Assembly (NCBI RefSeq): GCF_004827385.1
Contig: NZ_SRXN01000006.1
Span: 1-64,000 of the forward strand
Direction: 5' to 3'
DNA length: 64,000 nucleotides
DNA from: Ensifer sp. MPMI2T
Lineage (GTDB): Bacteria; Pseudomonadota; Alphaproteobacteria; Rhizobiales; Rhizobiaceae
Shown piece by piece: positions 53,699-62,531 of this stretch. A program made the translations under genes and the position numbers. Under the pieces are notes generated by a model, which saw only the letters and a program-made list of their open reading frames with translations, had not been told where the DNA came from and did no database searches. How positions within the stretch are numbered: position 1 is the stretch's first letter; the number at the start of each line of letters is the position of its first letter.

Positions 53699-54412
53699 AT
53701 GACAGGTCTCCACCAGAGCCATCCGTCTTCAGGGCAGAACCTCGAGTGGCACGAGGGCGATATGCCCTACTCGAGGGAATTTGGCGATCACTTTTATTGC
53801 CGCACCGACGGCCGGCTGGAATGCGGTCATGTCTTTCTCTCCGGCAACAGGCTGCCGCAACGCTGGCAGACGGCAGAAAGCTTCGTCATAGGCGAACTCG
53901 GCTTCGGCACGGGCCTCAATTTCTGCGAGACCTGGCGGCAATGGAAGCAGACGCGACCGGCGACGGGTCGGCTCCACTTCATCTCCTTCGAACGTTTCCC
54001 AATGCCGGCGGTGGACATCGAGCGGGCGCTTTCGCACTGGCCGGAAATTTCCGAGGAAAGACCGGCGCTTGTCGCGAGCTGGCCGGAAACACCGGAAGGC
54101 CACGTCGATCTCGCCTTCACGGACGGGGTTCGGTTGACGGTGGTGTGCGGACCTGCACTCGAGAGCCTCGGCACGTCGGAGCACACATTCGACGCCTGGT
54201 ATCTCGACGGTTTTGCTCCATCGCGTAATCCGGACATGTGGTCACAGGAGCTGATGCAGCTGGTGTTCGACAAGGCTACGCCCGGCGGCACCTTCGCGAC
54301 CTATGCCGCGGCCGGCTTCGTCCGACGTAATCTCGAGGCGGCCGGGTTCATCGTCGAGCGGCGCCCAGGATTCGCCGGCAAACGCGAGATGCTGCGCGGC
54401 GACAAGCCCTGA
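53699..54412 (+). CDS. mnmD: tRNA 5-methylaminomethyl-2-thiouridine methyltransferase domain protein
   Basis: The 237-residue protein has the SAM motif VIGELGFGTGLNFCETWR near residues 63-80, SFERFPMPAVDIERAL and DAWYLDGFAPSRNPDMWSQE, which are the hallmarks of the MnmD/MnmC N-terminal domain (Pfam DUF752). It methylates nm5(s2)U34 to mnm5(s2)U34 of tRNA. The neighbouring divergent FAD oxidoreductase resembles the other half of MnmC. Confidence 0.88.
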   Translation: MTGLHQSHPSSGQNLEWHEGDMPYSREFGDHFYCRTDGRLECGHVFLSGNRLPQRWQTAESFVIGELGFGTGLNFCETWRQWKQTRPATGRLHFISFERFPMPAVDIERALSHWPEISEERPALVASWPETPEGHVDLAFTDGVRLTVVCGPALESLGTSEHTFDAWYLDGFAPSRNPDMWSQELMQLVFDKATPGGTFATYAAAGFVRRNLEAAGFIVERRPGFAGKREMLRGDKP

Positions 54413-54416
54413 CCAC

Positions 54417-54478
54417 TGCATGTTCCTTAAGTGCGACAGCGTCCTTTGCGCGTCTGATAAGACGCGCGGCGCTGTGGG
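54417..54478 (-). repeat. RIME-type repeat, reverse orientation, between mnmD and the mttB-like gene
   Basis: CTGCATGTTCCTTAAGTGCG, then ACAGCGTCCTTTGCGCGTC and GACGCGCGGCGCTGTGG. It is an inverted, shortened relative of the class B elements, and the ACAGCG/CGCTGT ends make a hairpin. A shorter fragment is also seen at about 53636-53690. Confidence 0.65.
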
Positions 54479-54611
54479 CCGCGTTGGCAACTGTGACGGC
54501 GCTTTTCAACCTCTGCTACGCTGCACGAAATGAACTGTCGCAAATGGCGGGGCATGAAGCGTCAAAATCTGCGAGAGAGATCCCAACGGAAACGCGGGGG
54601 TGGAATCTTTC

Positions 54612-56192
54612 ATGACCGACAATCAATTCCGGGACGCTGCAGCAGGCGAAACTTCACCGCTGGAGCGACGCCGCCGATCCGGCGGCCGAGGCGCGGAACG
54701 GTCACGAAAGCCCGCGGCCGCGAAATACCTCAACCTCGTCAACACGCTGGCCAAGTCGACGGTCCTCTCGGAAGACGCACTCGAAGCCATACATGACTCG
54801 TCCCTGACGATCCTCGAAGAGATCGGCATGGACATCATCCTGCCGGAGGCGCGCGATCGCATGAGGGCGGCCGGCGCGGACGTCACGCCCGGGACAGATC
54901 GCGTCCGCTTCGATCGCGGCCTGATCATGGAGATGATCGCCTCGGCTCCCTCGGCTTTCACCATGCATGCGCGCAATCCGGCGCGAAACGTCGAGATCGG
55001 CGGCAACAACCTCGTCTTCGCGCAGATCGCCAGCGCGCCCTTCGTTGCCGATCGCGAGGGCGGCAGGCGCACCGGCAACCAGGAGGATTTCCGCAAACTG
55101 GTCAAGCTGGCGCAGTCCTACGACATCGTGCACACCACGGGCGGCTACCCGGTCGAACCGGTCGACCTCCACGCCTCGATCCGTCACCTGGATTGCCTCT
55201 CCGACATGGTGAAGCTGACCGACAAGGTGTTTCATGTCTATTCGCTCGGTCGCCAGCGCAACACCGACGGCATCGAAATCGCCCGTATCGGCCGCGGCAT
55301 TTCGATGGAGCAGATGGAGCGGGAGCCGTCGCTCTTCACGATCATCAATACCTCTTCGCCACTTCGCCTCGACGGCCCGATGCTCCAGGGCATCATCGAA
55401 ATGTCGTCGCGTAATCAGGTGGTCGTCGTCACCCCCTTCACGCTTGCCGGCGCCATGGCGCCTGTCACCATCGCCGGCGCTCTCGTGCAGCAGAACGCCG
55501 AGGCGCTGTGCGGCATTGCCTTTACCCAGATGGTGCGCAAGGGGGCGCCGGTCATGTATGGCGGCTTCACCTCGAATGTCGACATGAAGACCGGCGCGCC
55601 GGCCTTCGGGACGCCGGAATACATGAAGGCCGTCATCGCCGGTGGCCAGCTCGCTCGCAAGTACAACATTCCCTACCGCACATCCAACACCAATGCGGCA
55701 AACACGCTCGACGCGCAGGCCGCCTATGAGTCGGCACTATCGCTCTGGGCGCTGACCCAGGGCGGCGGCAATTTCGTCATGCACGCGGCAGGCTGGACCG
55801 AGGGCGGCCTAACGGCCTCGTTCGAGAAGTTCATCCTTGATGTCGATATGCTGCAGATGGTGGCTGAATTTCTCCAACCGCTCGACGTCAGCGAGGATGC
55901 GCTCGGCCTCGATGCGGTGCGTGACGTCGGTCCCGGCGGACACTATTTCGGCACAATGCACACGCTCCAGCGCTACGAAGCGGCCTTCTACTCGCCTATC
56001 CTTTCCGATTGGCGGAACTTCGAGACCTGGACTGAGGCCGGTCGGCCGACCACCTACGATCATGCCAACCGAGTCTTCAAGCAGAAGCTCAACGAATATG
56101 AGCGCCCGCCGCTCGATCCGGCGATCGAAGAAGAACTCGACGCTTTCGTCGCCAGGCGCAAAGAGGAAGGCGGCGTGCCCACGGATTTCTGA
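54612..56192 (+). CDS. MttB-superfamily corrinoid-type methyltransferase without pyrrolysine
   Basis: The 526-residue protein belongs to the trimethylamine methyltransferase family (PF06253). Visible features are LEEIGMDIILPEARDRMRAA, VVVVTPFTLAGAMAPVTIAG, GAPVMYGGFTSNVDMKTGAP and VGPGGHYFGTMHTLQRYEAA. No amber codon interrupts the frame, so the pyrrolysine of true MttB is absent. Such members are known to demethylate glycine betaine or related quaternary amines, but the substrate here is unproven. No corrinoid protein gene is adjacent. The ATG at 54612 follows GGGGGTGGAATCTTTC; a GTG at 54600 is possible. Confidence 0.82.
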   Translation: MTDNQFRDAAAGETSPLERRRRSGGRGAERSRKPAAAKYLNLVNTLAKSTVLSEDALEAIHDSSLTILEEIGMDIILPEARDRMRAAGADVTPGTDRVRFDRGLIMEMIASAPSAFTMHARNPARNVEIGGNNLVFAQIASAPFVADREGGRRTGNQEDFRKLVKLAQSYDIVHTTGGYPVEPVDLHASIRHLDCLSDMVKLTDKVFHVYSLGRQRNTDGIEIARIGRGISMEQMEREPSLFTIINTSSPLRLDGPMLQGIIEMSSRNQVVVVTPFTLAGAMAPVTIAGALVQQNAEALCGIAFTQMVRKGAPVMYGGFTSNVDMKTGAPAFGTPEYMKAVIAGGQLARKYNIPYRTSNTNAANTLDAQAAYESALSLWALTQGGGNFVMHAAGWTEGGLTASFEKFILDVDMLQMVAEFLQPLDVSEDALGLDAVRDVGPGGHYFGTMHTLQRYEAAFYSPILSDWRNFETWTEAGRPTTYDHANRVFKQKLNEYERPPLDPAIEEELDAFVARRKEEGGVPTDF

Positions 56193-56232
56193 TGGAACGC
56201 CGAAAGCGTGACGCCTGGCATCGTGTTTTGCG

Positions 56233-56682
56233 CTACGGAAACACCACGGAGCGGACCGTTGCGATCAGTTGGTCCGTCGGCACCGCGACGCAGTTGCGGT
56301 CGATCTCCGCAAGGGTCCTTTCTTTGACCTGGTGTGACAGCAGCTTCCTGAGGTCGCCCAGCGTCTTGGGTGCGGCGCAGATCACAAGGTTCTCGAAGGC
56401 GTGTTCAAGCGCGTAGTGGTCGAGCTTCCCGGCAATCTCCATGGCGAAGCGGTGCTGCTCTTCGCGGACCGGATCACTGCTGTATTCCATCGCCGAACGG
56501 CCGTAACCGACCGACGAGTGGCTGCGGCCCGGTTTATCGGCCATTATGTCCCGAGCACGCTTGGTTTCGATTTCGTATGTCTCCACTTCCGGTTGCTGGC
56601 GTCCATCCTTCAGCAAGTTGACGTCCTTGTATATGCGCGCCGTGTTTCCGTCGGCTGCCAGTATCCAAATCCGGTTCCGCAC
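56233..56682 (-). CDS. Host attachment family protein
   Basis: The 149-residue protein, starting with GTG, begins MRNRIWILAADGNTARIYKD and has the pattern RFAMEIAGKLDHYALEHAFE, VICAAPKTLGDLRKLLSHQV and EIDRNCVAVPTDQLIATV. It matches the family annotated as required for attachment to host cells, first seen in Agrobacterium/Rhizobium. The real biochemical role is uncertain; the fold resembles eRF1/Dom34-like domains. GGGAGAAAATAGT precedes the start. Confidence 0.82.
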   Translation of the reverse strand: MRNRIWILAADGNTARIYKDVNLLKDGRQQPEVETYEIETKRARDIMADKPGRSHSSVGYGRSAMEYSSDPVREEQHRFAMEIAGKLDHYALEHAFENLVICAAPKTLGDLRKLLSHQVKERTLAEIDRNCVAVPTDQLIATVRSVVFP

Positions 56683-56789
56683 TATTTTCTCCCTGTGTCG
56701 TGGATGGCAGATAGATCGGCGAAAGCTTAAAGGGACGGAACGACTGAAGTCGCCCCAGGTTCCTTACGCCGAAGGTCTAACGTCCAATT

Positions 56790-57479
56790 TCACGCGCGCC
56801 CCAGCTCCATTCGGGCAAGATAGGCATCGAAACTGCGCTCCGGCGCCGCCTCGTACCGCTCCCGCTCGGTCTTGAGAGAAACGATCCTGTCGACGCGGAA
56901 GTCACGGAAGTCCTGGCGCAACTCGCACCAAGCCGTCAGCAGCCAATAGTGCCCGAAAACGCTAAGGCCGAGTGGGCAGATTGTACGCTCGGACGTTTCT
57001 TCTGCAAGGCTTTCATACGTAATGTGCAGCTTGCGTCGCCCGGAAATCGCTTCACGGATTTCGCCGAGTAGCCCGGGTGGTTCGGGCTGGAGTTGAGATC
57101 GAAAGGCGCGCAGTGGCGCACTTCTCAGCTTTTTTGCATGCTCGGCCGGCAAGCTATGGCCGATCTTCTCCATCGCCTCACGGGCCGCTTGAGCCAGGCG
57201 CCGATCGCCGAGCATCTGTACAGCACGGACGCCAAAGGCAAGCGCCTCCAATTGCTCGAAGGTGAAGGCGAGCGGCGGCGCATCGAAGGAGTCGCGCATA
57301 AGGTAGCCGACGCCGCGTTCGCCATCGATGGGTGCACCAGACGCGATCAGATGTTGCATGTCGCGGTAGATCGTCCGCGGTGCGACTTCCATTCTCTCAG
57401 CGATCTCGCTCGCCGTCATCGCGCGACCTGAGGCGCGCATGAGCTGGATGATCCGAAACAATCGGTCGGCGGGCCGCAC
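56790..57479 (-). CDS. YafY-family HTH/WYL transcriptional regulator
   Basis: The 229-residue protein, with a GTG start and a perfect AGGAGGAG upstream, has an N-terminal HTH (RLFRIIQLMRASGRAMTASE, IAERMEVAPRTIYRDMQHLI) and a WYL-type domain (GRRKLHITYESLAEETSERT, FGHYWLLTAWCELRQDFRDF, RVDRI). It is divergent from the small ABM-like gene, which begins 83 bases away, so it probably controls that gene. Confidence 0.87.
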   Translation of the reverse strand: MRPADRLFRIIQLMRASGRAMTASEIAERMEVAPRTIYRDMQHLIASGAPIDGERGVGYLMRDSFDAPPLAFTFEQLEALAFGVRAVQMLGDRRLAQAAREAMEKIGHSLPAEHAKKLRSAPLRAFRSQLQPEPPGLLGEIREAISGRRKLHITYESLAEETSERTICPLGLSVFGHYWLLTAWCELRQDFRDFRVDRIVSLKTERERYEAAPERSFDAYLARMELGRA

Positions 57480-57562
57480 GGTTCTCCTCCTGCAACATTA
57501 TGGCCATAAGGCTGGCAGTTGGGATGTGATTAAGTCAAGCGGTATTCAGCAAGGAGACAAGC

Positions 57563-57862
57563 ATGACATCCCCGAACATTCTCGAACTCGCCGTCTGTGC
57601 CGTCACGGACAAGGACGCGGCAGTTGTGGCCCGCAAGCGCGCCATGCAGGCCGTCTCCCGCTATCCAGGTTTCGTTTCCTGGCGTGCCCTCACGGCATGC
57701 GAGACCGCCGACATGATCGCCGATCTCGTCGCATGGGAAACGCTTGAAGCAGCGCAGGCAGCGAGCAAACGCGCTCTCACCGACCCGGAATTCGCCCCTT
57801 ACATCGCAGTGATCGGCTCGGTAAAACTGATGCAGCACTTCGTCACCGAGCAGCAGTTATAG
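57563..57862 (+). CDS. Small ABM-like (dimeric alpha/beta barrel) protein
   Basis: The 99-residue protein contains ILELAVCAVTDKDAAVVARK, SRYPGFVSWRALTACETADM and DLVAWETLEAAQAASKRALT. The pattern fits the antibiotic biosynthesis monooxygenase-like dimeric barrel fold. The ATG follows AAGGAGACAAGC. It is divergent from the YafY-type regulator and nine bases before the AlkC-type gene. Confidence 0.7.
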   Translation: MTSPNILELAVCAVTDKDAAVVARKRAMQAVSRYPGFVSWRALTACETADMIADLVAWETLEAAQAASKRALTDPEFAPYIAVIGSVKLMQHFVTEQQL

Positions 57863-57871
57863 ATCAGACCG

Positions 57872-58972
57872 ATGGCAGAACCGCTCAAGAACCTGTTGCA
57901 TGCGGGCGTCGTGCTTGAGATCGCCACGCATCTGGGCCGGAATTCGGCCGCATTCGACCGCGAGCGCTTCATTGCGCTCGCAAAGCACGACCTGGATTCG
58001 CTCGAACTGATGCAACGGTCAAGGCAGATCTGCGACTCCCTGTTTCAAACGCTGCCCGAAGATTTCCCTGCCGCCGCCGAGATACTGGAGCGCGCGCTGC
58101 CGAGCGACGACGCGCCAGGGCTGAGCGGCTGGGCACTTCTTCCCGTGAACCAATTCATCGCGGCATGCGGCCTTGACGATTTCGAGCTCTCGCTCGCGCT
58201 TCTGCGCCGTCTGACACCGCATTTCACCGCGGAATTCGGCATCCGCGCGTTCATTCATCGGGATCAGCAACGGGCGCTGGCCACGATCTCAGGCTGGACC
58301 GGCGACAGCAACCATCATGTCCGGCGGCTGGCCAGCGAAGGCACGCGCCCGCGCCTGCCTTGGGCCATGCGGCTGCCAGAACTCATCCGCGATCCGCGCC
58401 CGATCCTTCCGATAATCGCTGCGCTGATCGATGACCCGGAAGATTACGTGCGCCGCTCCGTCGCCAACAGCCTCAACGACATCGCCAAGAATCATCCGGA
58501 TCTCGTCGCGCGGTTCGTGGCCGCGCATGTCGACGGCGCATCGCCGGAACGCCTGAGGTTGCTCCGCCACGCTTGTCGCACGCTCCTGAAGCAGGGACAT
58601 GTGGAGGCACTCGCCAATTTCGGTTTCGGTGCATTGTCAGGCATCGATGCCAGTTTGACGCTGGGGACACCGCATGTCCGGCTCGGCGAGCATCTTCGCT
58701 TCGGTCTCGAAATACAGAATTCGAGCGCCGCCGAGCAAAGAGTCATGATCGACTACGCCGTGCATCACCAGAAGGCGAACGGCATGACATCGCCGAAAGT
58801 GTTCAAGTGGACGACAATGACGCTCGGACCAGGCGCACCCCTCGAAATCGAGAAGCGCCACCCGATCCGCCCGATCACGACGCGGCGCTACTATGCCGGC
58901 GCGCACCGGCTGGTCATTCTGATCAACGGCCAACCGGTCGCAGATGCCGATTTCGAACTCGTGATCGACTGA
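57872..58972 (+). CDS. AlkC-type DNA alkylation repair glycosylase
   Basis: The 366-residue protein is built of HEAT-like helices (WTGDSNHHVRRLASEGTRPR, LIDDPEDYVRRSVANSLNDI) typical of the AlkC/AlkD superfamily, with the sequence SEGTRPRLPWAMRLP that marks AlkC. From about residue 265 there is a beta-rich domain (LRFGLEIQNSSAAEQRVMID, RRYYAGAHRLVILINGQPVA), like the Ig-like domain described for some AlkC proteins. It should excise 3-methyladenine or 3-methylcytosine. It follows the ABM-like gene by nine bases and is likely cotranscribed. Confidence 0.85.
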   Translation: MAEPLKNLLHAGVVLEIATHLGRNSAAFDRERFIALAKHDLDSLELMQRSRQICDSLFQTLPEDFPAAAEILERALPSDDAPGLSGWALLPVNQFIAACGLDDFELSLALLRRLTPHFTAEFGIRAFIHRDQQRALATISGWTGDSNHHVRRLASEGTRPRLPWAMRLPELIRDPRPILPIIAALIDDPEDYVRRSVANSLNDIAKNHPDLVARFVAAHVDGASPERLRLLRHACRTLLKQGHVEALANFGFGALSGIDASLTLGTPHVRLGEHLRFGLEIQNSSAAEQRVMIDYAVHHQKANGMTSPKVFKWTTMTLGPGAPLEIEKRHPIRPITTRRYYAGAHRLVILINGQPVADADFELVID

Positions 58973-59267
58973 ACAGGACCGTTTCGCACCTGCGAAAAGA
59001 TAGGCCTTGACTTTTGAGGCCAAAACAGCGACATCGGCGCAGCGTCACCTTCCGGCCGCCGCGTGAGCGCGCCCTCGGCAACCACTTCCAAGCCGTGAAG
59101 AAGGAAAAGCGCAAATATCCGCCTGATCGGCGGCAGCACAGGCGCCTGACGATTTTCTTTTAACCCACAAGTTCCCAATTCACGCGGGGTTCTTGACGCC
59201 AGACGACACCGGAATTGCAAGAGGCGATTCCGGCGAATGCGCTTGGCGTCCCCGAAAGGTATATCCT

Positions 59268-60785
59268 TTGTCCACATTTAAAGAGCTTGGCCTCTCGCAA
59301 CAGATTCTGGCGACCCTCTCTGCCAACAGTTTCGAGAAGCCGACACCCATTCAGACGCAGGCCATCCCACTCGTCCTCAAAGGTCACGATCTTATCGGCC
59401 TCGCCCAGACAGGTACCGGCAAGACCGCCGCCTTCGGCCTGCCGATGATCGAAAAACTCCTCGCCGACGGCAAGCGCGCCGACCCGCGCAATATCCGCGC
59501 GCTCGTGCTTGCCCCGACCCGCGAACTCGTCAACCAGATCGCCGCCAACCTCAAGGTCTTCGTCAAAAAGGCCCCGCTCAAGATCGGCATCGTCGTCGGT
59601 GGCGTCTCGATCAACAAGCAGACCGAACAGCTTGCCCGTGGCGTCGACATTCTGGTCGCGACTCCCGGCCGCCTGCTGGACCTCGTCAACCGCAAGGCGG
59701 TGACACTCACGCAAGGCCGCTATCTCGTCCTCGACGAGGCCGACCAGATGCTCGACCTCGGCTTTATCCACGACCTGCGCAAGATCTCGAAGCTCGTGCC
59801 GAAGAACCGCCAAACGCTGCTTTTCTCGGCGACCATGCCGAAGCAGATCGCCGAACTCGCTGGCGAATACCTGACCGATCCGGTGAAGGTCGAAGTCACC
59901 CCTCCGGGCAAGGCCGCCGACAAGATCGAGCAATACGTCCACTTCGTTCCCGGCAAGGACCTGAAGACCTCGATCCTCAAGCAGTCGCTTTCCGACAATC
60001 CCGATGGCCTTTCGCTCATCTTCAGCCGCACCAAGCACGGCGCCGAGAAGCTGATGAAGCATCTGGACCACGTCGGCTTCAAGGCTGCTTCGATCCACGG
60101 CAACAAGAGCCAGGGCCAGCGCGAGCGTGCGCTGAAAGCCTTCCGCGACGGTGAAATCCGTGTGCTCGTTGCAACCGACGTCGCCGCCCGCGGCATCGAC
60201 ATTCCGGGCGTCACCCATGTTTACAACTACGACCTGCCGGAAGTTCCGGACGCCTACGTCCACCGCATCGGCCGCACGGCCCGCAACGGCCGCGACGGTG
60301 TCGCGATCGCCTTCTGCACCCCGGACGAGATCCGCCTGCTCCGCGACATCGAGAAGCTGATGGGTATCCAGATCGCCATCGCCAGCGGCGAGGCTCCGGC
60401 TGACCAAGCACGGCCGTCCAAGGGTCGCGGTGGTCGCGGCAATGGCCAGCGCCGCGGCAATGGTGGCGGCCACCGTCAGGAAGGGCGTCCGCATCGCGAA
60501 CGTCAGGCACGCGAACCGGCGGCAGCTCCGTCGAGCTTTGCCGGCGACGATCTGCTACGCGAGGGACGGCGTCCGCAAAAGCATGACCGCCGCGATCAGC
60601 GCCAGCCGGCTCACGGCCATCATGACGGCCGGTCGGAAGGCAACCGTAACCACGAAGGTCGCAACCACCACGGCCGTCCGGGATCGAAGCACGAGGGCCG
60701 ACGCCACCATGACGGGCAGTCCGGCAACCGCCACGAACGCGGCCGGGGATCCCGTCGCGCCGACAGTGGTGTTCGCCAGGGCTGA
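59268..60785 (+). CDS. DEAD-box ATP-dependent RNA helicase
   Basis: The 505-residue helicase begins at TTG 59268, with GAAAGGT seven bases upstream, giving a canonical N-terminus STFKELGLSQQILATLSANS. Motifs: Q motif PTPIQTQAIP, Walker A AQTGTGKT, PTRELVNQ, TPGRLLD, DEAD as VLDEADQMLDLGF, SAT, RTKHGAEKL, ATDVAARGID and HRIGRTARNG. From about residue 380 the tail is rich in Gly, His and Arg (GGHRQEGRPHRERQ and HHGRPGSKHEGRRH), a flexible RNA-binding extension. It resembles RhlE/CsdA-type helicases of rRNA and cold adaptation. A TTG at 59193 is also in frame. Confidence 0.92.
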   Translation: MSTFKELGLSQQILATLSANSFEKPTPIQTQAIPLVLKGHDLIGLAQTGTGKTAAFGLPMIEKLLADGKRADPRNIRALVLAPTRELVNQIAANLKVFVKKAPLKIGIVVGGVSINKQTEQLARGVDILVATPGRLLDLVNRKAVTLTQGRYLVLDEADQMLDLGFIHDLRKISKLVPKNRQTLLFSATMPKQIAELAGEYLTDPVKVEVTPPGKAADKIEQYVHFVPGKDLKTSILKQSLSDNPDGLSLIFSRTKHGAEKLMKHLDHVGFKAASIHGNKSQGQRERALKAFRDGEIRVLVATDVAARGIDIPGVTHVYNYDLPEVPDAYVHRIGRTARNGRDGVAIAFCTPDEIRLLRDIEKLMGIQIAIASGEAPADQARPSKGRGGRGNGQRRGNGGGHRQEGRPHRERQAREPAAAPSSFAGDDLLREGRRPQKHDRRDQRQPAHGHHDGRSEGNRNHEGRNHHGRPGSKHEGRRHHDGQSGNRHERGRGSRRADSGVRQG

Positions 60786-60859
60786 CGCCTGCGCGGCATA
60801 ACATCAACATGCGAGGCGCGATCGCGGAACTTCTGCGGTCGCGCGCTATATGGCCTCTC

Positions 60860-61417
60860 TCAGAAGGCTATTTCGGCAGCGGGACGAACACGCACTTTGG
60901 CTCTGCCAGCATCGAACCCATCGAGCGTTTCATTGTGGTGCGCCACAATCTCGGGAAACAGCAGGCTTCCCGAGTCCGCCGTCATGTGGCCATCGGCAAC
61001 CAGCATCACGTCATAGCCGAGCGTAACGGCCCGACTTACCGTGGTGTCGACACAGAACTGCGACATGCACCCTCCGACGATCAGATGCGTCACGGACCGC
61101 TCCTCGAGGCGCTTCGCAAGGTCGGTGTCAAAGAAGGAGTCGCAACTCTTCTTGTGAACGACCACGTCGTTTGTCCCCGGCGCGATTTCGTCGCGAATGG
61201 CCCAGCCAGGCGTACCGACGGCCAGACGATGATCCTTGTCGCCGTCGTGCTGGACCAGCACTACCGGAACGGCAGCAATTCGCGCCTTTCCTTGAAGGGC
61301 GCTGAGCCGTGCGACCGTCTCGTCCAGCGCCGCATCGATGCGCGGCTGTCGCTCTGGCGTGCCCTTCCCCGAAAGAATGGCGTTTTGGACGTCGATTATC
61401 AGCAGCGCTTTGGTCAT
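60860..61417 (-). CDS. Cysteine hydrolase, isochorismatase-like family
   Basis: The 185-residue protein has the family's catalytic residues: Asp in LLIIDVQNAILSG, Lys in VVHKKSCDSFFDTDL, and Cys in VGGCMSQFCVDTTVSRAVTL. These fit the nicotinamidase/isochorismatase-like superfamily. The substrate is unknown. The ATG at 61417 gives MTKALLIIDVQNAI; the frame allows six more residues from a TTG. Confidence 0.85.
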   Translation of the reverse strand: MTKALLIIDVQNAILSGKGTPERQPRIDAALDETVARLSALQGKARIAAVPVVLVQHDGDKDHRLAVGTPGWAIRDEIAPGTNDVVVHKKSCDSFFDTDLAKRLEERSVTHLIVGGCMSQFCVDTTVSRAVTLGYDVMLVADGHMTADSGSLLFPEIVAHHNETLDGFDAGRAKVRVRPAAEIAF

Positions 61418-61478
61418 TTGATTTGGCAGCTCCAAGAATGCCCTACGGTTTCAGCTATCTATCGCGGCCTGTAGCGAT

Positions 61479-62414
61479 CTAACTGGCCGGGGCGCGGCCG
61501 GCGCGATCACCGGACGGAGCCGGGTCAGCGGCCTTTCGGTTGGTAAGATAGACCCCGGTCACCGCGATGATCGTGCCGGCGATCATCGGCAGGGTCAGGG
61601 CTTCGCCGAAGAAGACTGCCGCCTGGACAGCGGCAAGCGGCGGCACCAGATAGATCAGCGACGCGGCGCGCGACACCTGTCCGCGGCGGATGAGATAGAG
61701 CAAAAGCGCGATCGCTCCCATGGACAGGCCGAGAACCGACCAGACCAGCGCGCCGATAAGCTGCAGGTTCCAGGTGACATGCAGGTCCTCAAGCGCGAAC
61801 GCGAGGGGAACGGTGACGATCAGGGCGCCGGCATATTGCAGCGTCGCGATGGCACGGATGTCTCCATTCTGAAGATGCCGTTTCTGGTAGAGCGTGCCGT
61901 AGGTGACGGCCGCCATGCCAAGGACATTGACGACGACAGGCAGCAGTTGGATCGGCGTTGCGGCGGTATCGATCGCCACCATCTTCGGCAGCACCGCGAG
62001 CGCAATGCCGAAGAAGCCAAGCACCAGCCCGGTCTGCTGCAGCCGGCTGAGGTTTTCGTTGATCAAGAACGGCGCGACGGCTGCAGTCATCAACGGCTGC
62101 AGTCCGGCGATGATGCCGGAAATCGCTGCCGGCACACCCTGCCCGATCGCCCACCACACGGCCCCCAGATAAAGCCCATGGAGAAACATCCCCGACACTA
62201 TCGCATGACCGATCGTCGTCCAGGAGCGTGGCCAGCGAGCGCCCGTCACCGCGCAAAAGCCGATGAAAAGCAGAATCGCGAAGGCATAACGCAGTACAAG
62301 AAAAGTCAGCGGATCGGCGAAAAAGGCCGCATATTTGGCGACCACCCAGCCGGTGGACCAGAGCAGGACGAAGATGGCCGGAGCCAAACGGGCAAGCGTC
62401 ATCGATTTTTCCAT
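61479..62414 (-). CDS. EamA/DMT family transporter
   Basis: The 311-residue permease has ten hydrophobic segments in two EamA repeats; the first repeat starts APAIFVLLWSTGWVVAKYAA and the second at about residue 155. It probably exports a small metabolite. The start may be ATG 62414 or ATG 62402, four codons later; the frame is open further but is not protein-like. It follows the GyrI-like gene on the same strand by 117 bases. Confidence 0.82.
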   Translation of the reverse strand: MEKSMTLARLAPAIFVLLWSTGWVVAKYAAFFADPLTFLVLRYAFAILLFIGFCAVTGARWPRSWTTIGHAIVSGMFLHGLYLGAVWWAIGQGVPAAISGIIAGLQPLMTAAVAPFLINENLSRLQQTGLVLGFFGIALAVLPKMVAIDTAATPIQLLPVVVNVLGMAAVTYGTLYQKRHLQNGDIRAIATLQYAGALIVTVPLAFALEDLHVTWNLQLIGALVWSVLGLSMGAIALLLYLIRRGQVSRAASLIYLVPPLAAVQAAVFFGEALTLPMIAGTIIAVTGVYLTNRKAADPAPSGDRAGRAPAS

Positions 62415-62531
62415 GGCTGGGCACGACGGCGGCGCATGAGTCGGGTGCCAGAGGTCGCGGGCTGGTACGAGCACGCCCGCCGATAAAGCGCACGGCGCCA
62501 TCGGTCAAAGCAATTTTTCTGATGCTCAGCA

